A stretch of 64,000 nucleotides of DNA from Chondrus crispus (lineage: Eukaryota > Rhodophyta > Florideophyceae > Gigartinales > Gigartinaceae): contig NW_005178874.1 in assembly GCF_000350225.1 (NCBI RefSeq), positions 160,677 through 224,676 of the forward strand. The letters are read 5' to 3'. The notes beneath the pieces are model-generated. The model saw only the letters and a program-made list of their open reading frames with translations, was not told where the DNA came from and ran no database searches. The stretch's first letter is position 1. Every line of letters starts with the position of its first letter. This document shows, in pieces, positions 55,706-64,000 of this stretch. The translations under genes were made by a program, and so were the position numbers.

Positions 55706-56627
55706 CACCGTGAACATCATTTAGTCCGGTGGAAAAATTAGTGCGGGAACTGAATTAGTGGGGCCTGCACTATTTTCGTTCTGAGCCTTTTGTTCAAGAA
55801 AAAAATAGTAAAGGCTGTTCTAACTAATGGTCGGACACAAATTACTGTCGCTTAGAACATATATTTTATATTAAATTTGGGACCCTACTGAATTAATCTA
55901 AGCAGCTGTTCCATTTTCCTCCTCTTTATCATCTGCAACGTCCCCAGCGCTATCATCGCCATCCGCATTGGGGTCCTTTCCCTTAAAATATTAGCGATGC
56001 CGGGCAACTATGTTCTGCAGATGCGATGTTACCATTGGGGCATGGCTGTGCCGATGCAGCTTCAGGGACAGACGGTTTAGCAGTAAACAGGGAGGAGGAT
56101 GACGAGGATTCGTAATCGAGATGAAGGGTGGTATTGTTATTGTGCAATGGATGAGCATTTTGGATATCTGCGACAATCGGAGAAGGGGAAGGGACATTAA
56201 TGGTGAAGACGAGTTGGTTGAGGTATTGGATACAGTTCTTTATGAACTGTTTGCTTCAATACACATGCTAAGCCGATGGCATACCTACTTAGATTTAACA
56301 TGGTTTGAAACTACATGCAGTGTTGCTTTCAGAGTGATTCGCAACTTTTACCAGAGTTTTGTATGCCGTTGACTACAAACGGTCAACGTTGTGAAGAGGC
56401 GAGGACGTTTTTTGGTATCTGATCGTACTGGCGCCGCAAATGAACATTTTGTGCTGTAAAAACGGCACTACTTTTCCAATTTCTGTCAATCAGGCTTGTA
56501 CTAATTTATATGGGTACCTGAATAGTGCGGATACGGAAATAGTGGGGACCGTGCTAATTTATGTTCATGAGGCTCATACAGGACCCTAAAAATTAGTGGA
56601 GGTCGGACTAATTAATGTTCACGGGTG
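55706..56627 (+). mobile_element. Short pogo-type DNA transposon with inverted ends
   Basis: Left end CACCGTGAACATCATTTAGT and right end, inverted, CACCCGTGAACATTAATTAG, flanked by TA on both sides (55704-55705 and 56628-56629). Length 922 bp. Further TAGTG-type words occur inside both ends. It encodes only a transposase tail fragment (56121-56372), so it is a deletion derivative that would need a transposase supplied from elsewhere. Confidence 0.7.
56121..56372 (+). pseudogene. pogo-type transposase, C-terminal fragment
   Basis: Reads EDELVEVLDTVLYELFASIH, then LDLTWFETT and VAFRVIRNFYQSFV. Two amphipathic helices with a conserved aromatic end are typical of pogo/jerky-type transposase tails. 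Only about 80 codons remain, inside an element with matching inverted ends, which supports the assignment. Ends with TGA at 56370-56372. Confidence 0.45.
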
Positions 56628-56720
56628 TACTTCATCCGATCCACTGCCGTCTTGCACCGACTACGCTCGCATCGCTTCTTTCTCGAGCCGCCTCCGGTAC
56701 TTCAGCCTCAACTTCGGGCA

Positions 56721-57110
56721 GTGTTGTCTCCGTGTCGCCCGAACTTGTGGTTGTTCACGTTTAGCGTCACCGTAGCCCCGGGTCTCGTGGTCTCCGCGTC
56801 TCCCGGGCCTCCGGCCGCTAACGTTCAACACCGTCTGAGCCTCAGGCCGCGTGGTATCCGCGTCGCCTGAGCCTGCGTTTCTTGTTGTTCCGGTTTCGGG
56901 ACTTCTTGGAAACGCGCAGCGTTCCGAGCCACGCACGAGAGGTCTGGGGTCCTTCGGGCGGTACTCTCTGTGCGAAATGGCTCGGACCAGGCAGACGGCG
57001 AGGGCTTCAACCGCCGGGAAGGCCCTACATCTTGCGCTTGGTAGCAAGGTGGCCTGCGTTCGTCTCGCATCGCCTTAGACTCGGGCTGCGTGGTTTCCGC
57101 GTCGCCTGAG
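56721..57110. repeat. Dispersed GC-rich repeat upstream of gene 57206
   Basis: The motif GTGGTNTCCGCGTCGCC recurs at 56721 (degenerate), 56787, 56851 and 57090, the last two followed by TGAGCCT. Spacing 66, 64 and 239 bases. Possibly a minisatellite relic or repeated regulatory sites of the downstream gene. Confidence 0.55.
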
Positions 57111-57205
57111 CCTTCGGCGGCGTTCGTTTCGTCGCAGAGAAATTACCAAGTATCGTCTTACGATATCTCACAAACTGTAACCTCAAGTGGATTACATCAG
57201 TTTTC

Positions 57206-59472
57206 GTGGACCAGGACGACTTACTCTCCTCAACCGCTACTCCTGGGCTCGACTTCCGGTTGTCTCAGCAGAAGGGACCTCTGACATCTCGGAAGTCTAA
57301 CAGCCAAGCGCCTGGGGCTCAGGTCCCTGCGGAACGCCGGTCATCTCCTCGTGTTGCGGCCGAAGCTACTCCCGCAGCGGCTGGGCAGGAATCCCGGCGG
57401 GTTTCAAGCAATACAGTCAGGACACCCCAAGGCAGTCCGCCATCTCACACGTGCTCGCTTCCCGTTCGAAGTCAGGGAAGTGGTCCGTCTGATGCAGCAC
57501 CTCCGCGTGCGGGCAAGCGCAAGCGCGCCATCGGTTCGTCTCCGGGTGAAGACTTTTCCCTTTTGTTCGGGGATGGAGATCATGGCGAGGAAGATGAACA
57601 CACAGAACGCAAACGGGCGAACCGTCAGTTGCTCGAGCTCCATGGACGCGATCCAGAGGAGTACGTCGACGAGAGTGTGCAGGCTAGTGCAGCAGAGATG
57701 GACGGGGTCGCCGAAACTCAAGATTTGGAAGACGTCGTCGTTCCCACGCGTCGTGAGTGCATGGCAGGTTCCTTGCCGAGTCAGCCCCGGGGCCCCCATT
57801 TGGCTCGAGCACTTGGGGAAGACTCTAACCACGGAGTACTTCGAGTCATGCGGGAACTGCATGCTCGTTTGGAGAAGCAGCTCGCCATTGAAAAAAAGGA
57901 AATTCTGGGTGCAATCAAGGCTGTATCTTCTCGTGTCTCAACCTTAGAGCGGACGTTATCACGCTGCCAGGACGCCGTCAACATTGTTCTTCTGAATTCC
58001 GCCCTGCCGAAGACAGGAAAAGCAGCCGAGAAGGCCTCTTTAAACGACCTCCTTAGGCCTATGGAGGACATTTTCGCAGGGAAATTCATGTGCATTATCT
58101 TCACAAGAGCGTTGATAAATTGCACCATGAGGGTTCTTCCTCAGAGAAAGGAAGCGAGTGAATCCTTAGAGGGTGTGAGTCGTGACACACAATTTTCCAA
58201 GCTTCAATTGGACGTCAATAGTTCCGAAGTGTTGGGGTTCGGACTTTTACTTGTCGAGGTCCTTTTGTGGAAAAGGGACCCAAGCGAGGAGAAAACCGAG
58301 GAGCTGCTGGGTACGAAGCAAGCTCGTCAGTATCTGGTCCTGCGAAAGGCTTGGGGAAAGAGCTTGATTGCAAATGCAATGAACAATCCGAGTATTGGGA
58401 CGAAGTCACTCGAAATGGTACATCCGAACATCCACGGGAAGCTGAAGACGGCTGAGAAATCTTTTTGGCTGAGGCCGGGCTACATAACAATGATCACAGT
58501 CGAGTCTTTCTTCAACGAAGATTTGCTTCAACGGCCATCAAGAAGGCCCGGCGTGTGGCTCGGCGTCGAAGCGATAAGATGGGGGAAGATGAGCCAATTG
58601 GAGTCATCAAGGACGAAGACATTAGGGTTGAGATCGTTCGCCGCGTTTTCAAGATAGGTAATCAGTTTCTGAACAAGTCCAGGGAGCTTGGGCGGAAATC
58701 CTTCTTTCAAAACTTCTCATATGTTTTTCAAAGTGAAGTGGGAGTCTCATTCCAGTATGAGAATCCACCCCGCCCGCACATGAACCTCCAAGATATCCCA
58801 GACGGAACCTGTCGTACTGCTATGAAGTCGGTCGCTGAGGTGAACCCTCTGAATTTGATAGCATGGAAGAAGCTGATTTCTGAAAGCGATCCCTTCATAT
58901 TTATCACTACGTATGACGTTGAGACGAAAGATAAGGATGGAAGGAAGGAGACTCGAAAAATTGTTATCCGACTCAATGCCATGCACGTCGCTTTGAAGTT
59001 CTTGGTGGCTTTTACCAGGTGTGGCAGTGATGAAGACCTCTATTCAATATCCAAGGAATCCTTTCGTGTGATTTACATGACTGCTGTCCTGTTTCGGGAG
59101 ATCATGCTGATGAAGGTGATCGAGGCGAGGGGTGCATTTTCTCGAAACGAGCAGATATTGCATGAAGTGGATGGCCAAGATCACCACAATGGATCATGGC
59201 GGTCGCGACTGAGATCGCTCTACTCAGATCTTTTGACTGAAGGACAGGGAGAAAAGCGGGGTGAGCTTCCACAGCAACTGTCCAGTATTTTGAAGGAGAA
59301 GCTAGTGATGTCCGTGGATATGTACAACTCCGTGCACGATCCCCCGGTCGGTTCAGGTTCCCATCACGAGGATAATGATGATCTGAGGGTGGTGGATGGT
59401 GAGGATGAAATCCAGGCGGATCAAGTCGAAGACGATGAGGATGTGGTCATGGTCCACGACTTCGATTTATAA
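57206..59472 (+). CDS. Unknown protein with coiled coil and acidic tail
   Basis: Two overlapping frames, 57206-58657 and 58456-59472, look like one gene of about 740 codons, joined by a one-base shift or a small intron near 58500-58530. The first has no ATG near 57206 (GTG there; first in-frame ATG at 57698), and ACATCAG at 57193-57199 could be a 3' splice site, so an upstream exon is likely. In order: a Ser/Pro-rich region with a basic GKRKRA (nuclear-signal-like), an acidic patch, a coiled coil (ELHARLEKQLAIEKKEILGA, about 57855-57915), a helical middle, and a second part with RFASTAIKKARRVARRR and PFIFITTYDVETKDKDGRKE, ending in an acidic tail (EVDGQDHH... to EDDEDVVMVHDFDL). I recognise no family. 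The convergent neighbour at 59566-60933 starts 93 bases after the stop. Could be a host gene or cargo of a transposon. Confidence 0.5.
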
Positions 59473-59565
59473 GGGGTCGTATTTGATGTGATAATGAGAC
59501 TTCTTAGTTCACCAAAGTGAAAAATGAGTAAAGCGGGAGACTGCTGTAGCATGAATGAATTGAGT

Positions 59566-60933
59566 TTACTTAAAGAGGCCTAGAACTTTGGCAACAGTGA
59601 TGAATTGCTTCACATGGGCAGACCCTTTGATAGAGATGAATGGGACATGCACTTGAAGTACTCCTAGTACGTCGCTGCGATTTACATCAGCAAATATAGA
59701 CTGACAAGGATTGGATTGAAGATTCCATCGCAGGTAGAACGACTCCTTCCGGTCCGATGGTCCGCTGACCACTTTTTCAGCACTCATTACCTTGGAAATG
59801 CGTTCTTGGAAGTTAAGCTCTGATAGTCTTATGTCTTCCAGTGGATAGGAGTAGGTCTGCTCTATGGAATCCCAAGTGCAATCCCGACGAAATACAACGT
59901 GCCGTTGTTCATCCTCGTCATCCCTTATAACAGCAAGAGAATCTCCAATTGTCATATAGCACGGGTCAGAAAGAGATTCGGTGTTGGGACCGGCCATACA
60001 GCCTATCACTCTGGCAGATACATAATTGTCGGTACCTTTTTCCAGCCTTTTTGCGATGATCATGTCTCTGACAACTTGCGGTGATGCTGGTCCGAGTGCT
60101 TCTGACAAGTCTAGGAAGCTCCTAAAGTATATACTCGTCTCCTTCACAACTGATTTCCGGCACATATAATCTTTCGGAAGAATAGAAACCTTTGTTCGTA
60201 GCTGAGCTTCGACTCTTTCGGATATAGAATCAAACTGGAGCAATGTGCAGTCTGCTCGCGCCTTAAATGAGTCTTGTACAAACCACTTCGTCCCACGGGT
60301 TATTTCAACTGGGGTAGGACGTGTCGGTGTCTTGAGTAACCAATGCTCTAGACGCAACGAAATAAACTTAAGAGGAATATTGGAGTCTGCATCAGAAATG
60401 AGGAGCGCATTCTGAGTCCATAGTGCAGTCGTAATCGAGGATTGCTGTCCTTTCACCACTTCCTCAAGATAATGAGGGCGTCTGGAAAGAGCATTTAGCT
60501 CACGTGTATCTTTGCTTGTATTTTGGTCAAGTGAGACAGTCGTCGTGTGGTTAACCTTCTTGCATTTTTCTACCATGGCACTACCTGGAGCATAGTCCAT
60601 ATCATCTGCATCCATCGATGCGCTTGCCACGTCTGAGCTTGCGCTGTTATCCAATCGCACGGATGTATCTTTGAGTCTCCAGCTAAACTTTTGTCCATCT
60701 TGTACAAACTCGTTTCCCTCCTTGAAAGTAACCTTGCTTTTACATGCCCTGAATCCAAACGCTGCCTTGTATTGAATGGTCCCTTTGAGCACCTCTCGAC
60801 GACCATCATGAAGGTAGTTGAGACTAATGACTGTTGCTGGGAACCATGCTTTGCTTTCTTCTTCATTCTCCAAGGTATAGTAGACCTCTATATCACTCCC
60901 AAATTGGAGGCCATTGAAAAGATCTGATACCAT
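59566..60933 (-). CDS. Unknown protein with Tudor/agenet-like N-terminus
   Basis: The first ATG in frame is at 60933 (minus strand), giving about 455 codons to the stop at 59566-59568. Residues about 5-95 (FGSDIEVYYTLENEEESKAW, then FPATVISL, GTIQYKAAFGF and FSWRLKDTSVRL) have the short beta-rich layout W-x-P-A-x-V with G-x(n)-Y and a closing V-R-L that is seen in Tudor/agenet/PWWP-like readers (inference, weak). A Ser/Asp-rich linker (about 98-125) follows, then a larger domain I do not recognise (HYLEEVVKGQQSSI, SLRLEHWLLKTPTRP, ESFYLRWNLQSNPCQ). No signal peptide or membrane segment. The gene converges on 57206-59472 and lies downstream of a transposon-derived cysteine-rich fragment. A chromatin or DNA-repair role is possible but unproven. 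Confidence 0.55.
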   Translation of the reverse strand: MVSDLFNGLQFGSDIEVYYTLENEEESKAWFPATVISLNYLHDGRREVLKGTIQYKAAFGFRACKSKVTFKEGNEFVQDGQKFSWRLKDTSVRLDNSASSDVASASMDADDMDYAPGSAMVEKCKKVNHTTTVSLDQNTSKDTRELNALSRRPHYLEEVVKGQQSSITTALWTQNALLISDADSNIPLKFISLRLEHWLLKTPTRPTPVEITRGTKWFVQDSFKARADCTLLQFDSISERVEAQLRTKVSILPKDYMCRKSVVKETSIYFRSFLDLSEALGPASPQVVRDMIIAKRLEKGTDNYVSARVIGCMAGPNTESLSDPCYMTIGDSLAVIRDDEDEQRHVVFRRDCTWDSIEQTYSYPLEDIRLSELNFQERISKVMSAEKVVSGPSDRKESFYLRWNLQSNPCQSIFADVNRSDVLGVLQVHVPFISIKGSAHVKQFITVAKVLGLFK

Positions 60934-61429
60934 TATCAACTGGTGGATGGTATCGTCCTCTGTTAATTTCCCTTGGAAAGTGATACTTGAGAAGTTTGTT
61001 TGAAATATTTCCCGAAGACTAAAGAGTTGGGGGTAACCATTGGAACGTAGTCAGTATATAGACATATGTGTTTTTTGTGAAATCGATATTTTTGTAACGG
61101 TCACATTTAAAGATGCACGGCTCTGTGCAGCATCTAAATACCATGGGACTTAGACGTGCAAGTGAACAGCTGGGTATGGGCTCCAAAGGTACCGACATCA
61201 TCCAGTCCGGATTGCTTTGAAAGTCAGTCATGTGTCATTGAATTACTGTTCTTTTAATCATAGTTGCTTTAGATTTAATTGTGCAATGAAGATAGAAGTG
61301 TCACTACAGAGTGATGATGATACTGTTCTCGCTATTGAAAGTATGAATTACCCAGTACCTACTCTTGGATGTCGTCCTCATCAGTGCCCTTCCTCTGTGA
61401 ATCACTGTCACCACTAGAATCACTTTATT
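60934..61429. other. Upstream region of gene 59566-60933
   Basis: AT-rich, no gene supported; should hold the promoter of the minus-strand gene. No clear TATA box at a convincing distance. Confidence 0.4.
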
Positions 61430-62125
61430 TTTGTGACGTCAACATCTTGAAGTGCTCTTTTGTTGACTGTTTTGTGATTCACACACAAATTGTTTTGTGA
61501 CTCTCACACCATTGTCTCACAGTCATCTCCAACATCAACGAACCATCACAAACCCATTTAAAAAGCATAGCTGATAGCCTTGTTCTACAGACATTTTACG
61601 GCCTTCACTCTCGGGCTTGTGAAGCCTGCCTTATTCGTTGAAAAGTGCGTCGCCCAGAGTCAAACTCCCTCTCATGGACAGGAGAGGGCCCATGTCGCTT
61701 CAGTGTAGGGCGAGAATGCCACACCGTCCGGCAGCTGCAGCAGATAGCTTGCCTACATGTAGAACACCACTGCACCTGGCGCGAGCCCTTTCTAAGTGCC
61801 TTGGGCCCGTCTTTTGTCCGTCTTTTGACCCCAATACAGAGTACGCAGTAGGTTTGGGTCCCACTGACCTTCTCGTGCAGTACATTCCGGTTCAACTTAC
61901 GCAGTTGCGAACACGAAGGGAAGGGAAAGTGTCTCTGGAAATTAGCCGTAGAGGGCTGGAAAGGGAGATATTTTTGTGTGTGACGTTGTTCAGTTTGTTT
62001 GCCATTTGAGATGGAGAGCATTTTATATGTGATCTTCGTGATGCCCCCACACAACTCACACAAAGCCATCACAAAATGCACACTGCCATCACAAAATGCA
62101 CACGGTCAGTGTGAGAGTTTTGATT
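61430..62125 (-). mobile_element. Fragment related to the DDE-YqaJ transposon (tail domain only)
   Basis: Both edges carry TTTGTGA/TCACAAA and CTCTCACAC words: TTTTGTGATTCACACAC and TTTTGTGACTCTCACACC on the left (61470-61513), and CATCACAAAATGCACAC twice in tandem followed by GTGTGAGAG on the right (62069-62116). Their opposite orientation suggests sub-terminal repeats of a short element. Between them is the cysteine-rich domain at 61605-62081. Termini are approximate. Confidence 0.4.
61605..62081 (-). pseudogene. Cysteine-rich domain like the DDE-YqaJ transposase tail
   Basis: Minus-strand reading with LNRNVLHEKVSGTQTYCVLC, then VQWCSTCRQAICCSCRTVWH and RPTLKRHG. It aligns word by word with 5340-5560 on the plus strand (LLHEKVKG, TYCSLC, VQWCSCCRQPVCSRCWETWH), but the intervening residues differ, so the two belong to different members of one family. 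The same C-x2-C, C-x2-C, C-x2-C, W-H ligand pattern is kept, suggesting selection on the zinc fold in the parent elements. The catalytic and nuclease parts are absent, so this is a relic, or the last exon of an otherwise lost gene. Confidence 0.55.
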
Positions 62126-62136
62126 TCAAGGTTGAC

Positions 62137-62620
62137 GCCACGTGTAAAACATTGCATATCGATCCACACGTGTAATACATTGCATTTACGTCCACACGTG
62201 TGATGTGTTTGTCGCGCGACAAGATCTACAAAAGCTGTATGGGTGGCTACCCATACTAGAATCAACCTCTAAAAAAATTAACAAAAATTAATCTAGTTCC
62301 AGTATGGCTGGCCAGCCATACAGCTTTTGTAAATCTTGTCGCGCGACAGCCATTACATATTACAGGGTCGCTCAATAGTGCCTACTTTAGTAGTGTTTCC
62401 CTCTATATAGTGCTATGGCTCACTCTCTGGCACAGGTTATCATACGCTCACGTGTATCATCCGGCATGGTTCAATACTCAAAGGATGAAGTTATTTAGTT
62501 GTGTTATACAGGCTTTGTTGTGTTTGTGTTAGCAGTGTGCTTTGTCCCGAAATATATGTATTTGAGCCTCCTTTCTATAGTGCCAACCTCCCAATAGTGC
62601 TATAGCTAGAGGTATGTCAC
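62137..62620. repeat. Duplicated block, copy 1
   Basis: The block holds, in order, 2-3 units of a 27 bp motif with CACGTGTAAAACATTGCAT, a palindromic MITE (62211-62347), a pogo-like end TACAGGGTCGCTCAATAGTG (62361), and TAGTGC-rich sequence to CCTCCCAATAGTGC. It recurs at 62698-63165. Copy 1 has about 71 extra bases near 62415-62489. Confidence 0.8.
62211..62347. repeat. Palindromic MITE, copy 1
   Basis: 137 bp starting GTCGCGCGACAAGATCTACA and ending with its near-perfect inverse, arms about 32 bp. An inner pair GGTGGCTACCC and GGCTGGCCAGCC is also self-complementary. Terminal decamer GTCGCGCGAC is itself a palindrome. Confidence 0.85.
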
Positions 62621-62697
62621 GCTATAGAACTATATCGTAGGAGGCACTGTATACGATTCCGTATCATAATCGGCCAATCATCATCCACCAGCTTCTC

Positions 62698-63165
62698 GCA
62701 CGTGTAAAACATTGCGTTTTGGTCACCACGTGTAATACATTGCATTTTGGTCGCCACGTGTAAAACATTGCATATCAATCCACACGTGTAATACATTGCA
62801 TTTACGTCCACAAGTGTGATGTGTTTGTCGCGCGACAAGATTTACAAAAGCTGTATGGGTGGCTACCCATACTAGAATCAACCTCTAAAAAATTAACAAA
62901 AATTAATCTAGTTCCAGTATGGCTGGCCAGCCATACAGCTTTTGTAAATCTTGTCGCGCGACAGCCATTATATGCTACAGGGGGGGTTGCTCAATAGTGC
63001 CTACTTTAGTAGTGCTTCCCTCTATATAGTGCTAGTTATTTAGTTGTGTTATACAGGCTTTGTTGTGTTTGTGTTAGCAGTGTGCTTTGTCCCGAAATAT
63101 ATGTATTTGAGCCTCCTTTATATAGTGCCATCCCCCCAATAGTGCCATAGCTAGAGGTGCTTGTC
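62698..63165. repeat. Duplicated block, copy 2
   Basis: Same order of parts as 62137-62620. The CACGTGTAATACATTGC-type motif is present in about five units of 27-28 bp (62698-62820), more than in copy 1, so the array has grown or shrunk since duplication. Confidence 0.8.
62827..62962. repeat. Palindromic MITE, copy 2
   Basis: 136 bp, same arms and termini as 62211-62347 with only a few differences. Confidence 0.85.
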
Positions 63166-64000
63166 ATTCTTGACATTGTGAGCGCGAAAGACGCGAGGAA
63201 AGTATATTGAGGGGTGCTGTTGCGGCAATTCTGCCGCGGGGCACCGAGCGACCTGTAATGACGGGAATCCACCCGTATTCTTTTACTCCTCACAAGTCTG
63301 CTGCCTCCCCCTTCCTATCTTCGGGGATGGCTTCTTAAGTACACGTTCCCCGGGATGAGTCGGCTATCCCCAACCCTCCCTCCCGTAATTTCCCTTTCGA
63401 TCCAGCTTCCCCTTGCCCCACCGGTAGCCACCCCCTCGTGCCATTTTCCCTTCGCGCACTCGGCCGGCGACCTGCGCGGTCTTTCTGCCCCAGCCCGAGT
63501 CCCGTGCGGCCTATGGTTTCCCTTCGTCTCCCCGGTGGCTGGCACCCCCAATTCCCCGCGCGTGCTGTCTCGCTCCCTCCTTCCCGCCTTTCGCTTGCCC
63601 GTCCTTCGGCGGTATACGGATGCGCTCCGCCCCGTGGTACGCGTGTCCAGCCGCCACCTGGCAACCGAATGCCTCGTACACTGCTTGAGACACACAGCAA
63701 TCTCACAAAACTGGGCTTCGTCTCGTTGAAAAATTACGGAAGATGGTTGGTGTGGCATTGAAATTGAATTTTTTCATTCTTTTGAGATTGACCGGTGTTT
63801 TGAGTAATCCCACGACCTCAAATTGACCAAGCAAAGTCCCAGGGCACACATCAGTGCAGATTGCAGCACAAGCAGTTGAGGACACCAAGTACAGCTTTTC
63901 GGCTTCAGCTTCAAGTACGTCTTGCCGCCACAATTTTCGATTTCCTGCTTTAGGACGTGCACAGCAGTCAGAAAACAGTCATAGAGGCTTCGTGAGACTG
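63166..64000. other. Non-coding right edge
   Basis: GC-rich, pyrimidine-rich on the plus strand from 63360 to 63640. Overlapping frames on both strands are low in complexity and are not supported as genes. Confidence 0.4.

Noticed and set aside
62137-63165. CRISPR-like array of CACGTGTAATACATTGC units
   Set aside because: Units are adjacent and diverged without unique spacers, and the window is eukaryotic.
63315-63758. Two opposing open frames at the right edge
   Set aside because: Biased, low-complexity translations on both strands of a pyrimidine-rich tract; no motif.

Overview
This is a 64 kb eukaryotic nuclear window made mostly of transposable elements; I see no bacterial or organelle genes, no rRNA or tRNA gene and no CRISPR array. 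The host is not fixed by sequence. Mostly uninterrupted reading frames, Ty3/gypsy chromoviruses related to those I associate with oomycetes and red algae, and Harbinger, pogo and piggyBac-type DNA transposons fit a red alga or an oomycete best; this is a guess from family content.

Layout: 0.4-6.4 kb holds a pogo-type remnant that appears to have been entered by a large DNA transposon. That transposon encodes a DDE (piggyBac-like) transposase carrying a SAP-like segment and a YqaJ-type PD-(D/E)XK nuclease in one chain, plus a cysteine-rich tail domain; it is the most unusual protein here. 7.0-12.9 kb is a truncated Ty3/gypsy element of family A, with a solo LTR of family B in its right LTR. 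13.0-14.0 kb is a decayed Harbinger-type accessory protein. 14.48-20.03 kb is a Ty3/gypsy element (family G) that looks whole and very young: two identical 307 bp LTRs and a GGGCT target duplication. 21.9-23.3 kb holds a Harbinger transposase (minus) and a pogo-type transposase fragment (plus).

24.0-53.4 kb is a nest of retroelements resolved by target duplications. A family B 3' part (24.03-25.94) appears to have been entered by element C (25938-52129, duplication GTAGG). C's gag was entered by a minus-strand element A (28470-42753, CTGAG). A itself holds a solo C-like LTR (30872-31511, CCCTT) and a solo A LTR (38152-39243, TCCCT). C also holds a solo B LTR (43772-44467, CTGAC/CTGAT). Another A LTR and a Ty1/copia RNase H fossil follow to 54.1 kb.

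55.7-64 kb is the only stretch that may hold host genes. After a 922 bp pogo-type element (55706-56627) come two convergent genes of unknown function: 57206-59472 (+, coiled coil, acidic tail) and 59566-60933 (-, Tudor/agenet-like N-terminus). Upstream of the minus gene lies a fragment with the same cysteine-rich tail domain as the transposon at the left end of the window. The right end holds a duplicated block of short CACGTGTAATACATTGC-type repeats, a perfect-ended palindromic MITE and pogo-like termini.

Percent identities quoted were counted by eye, and family calls rest on motif recognition, not on searches.
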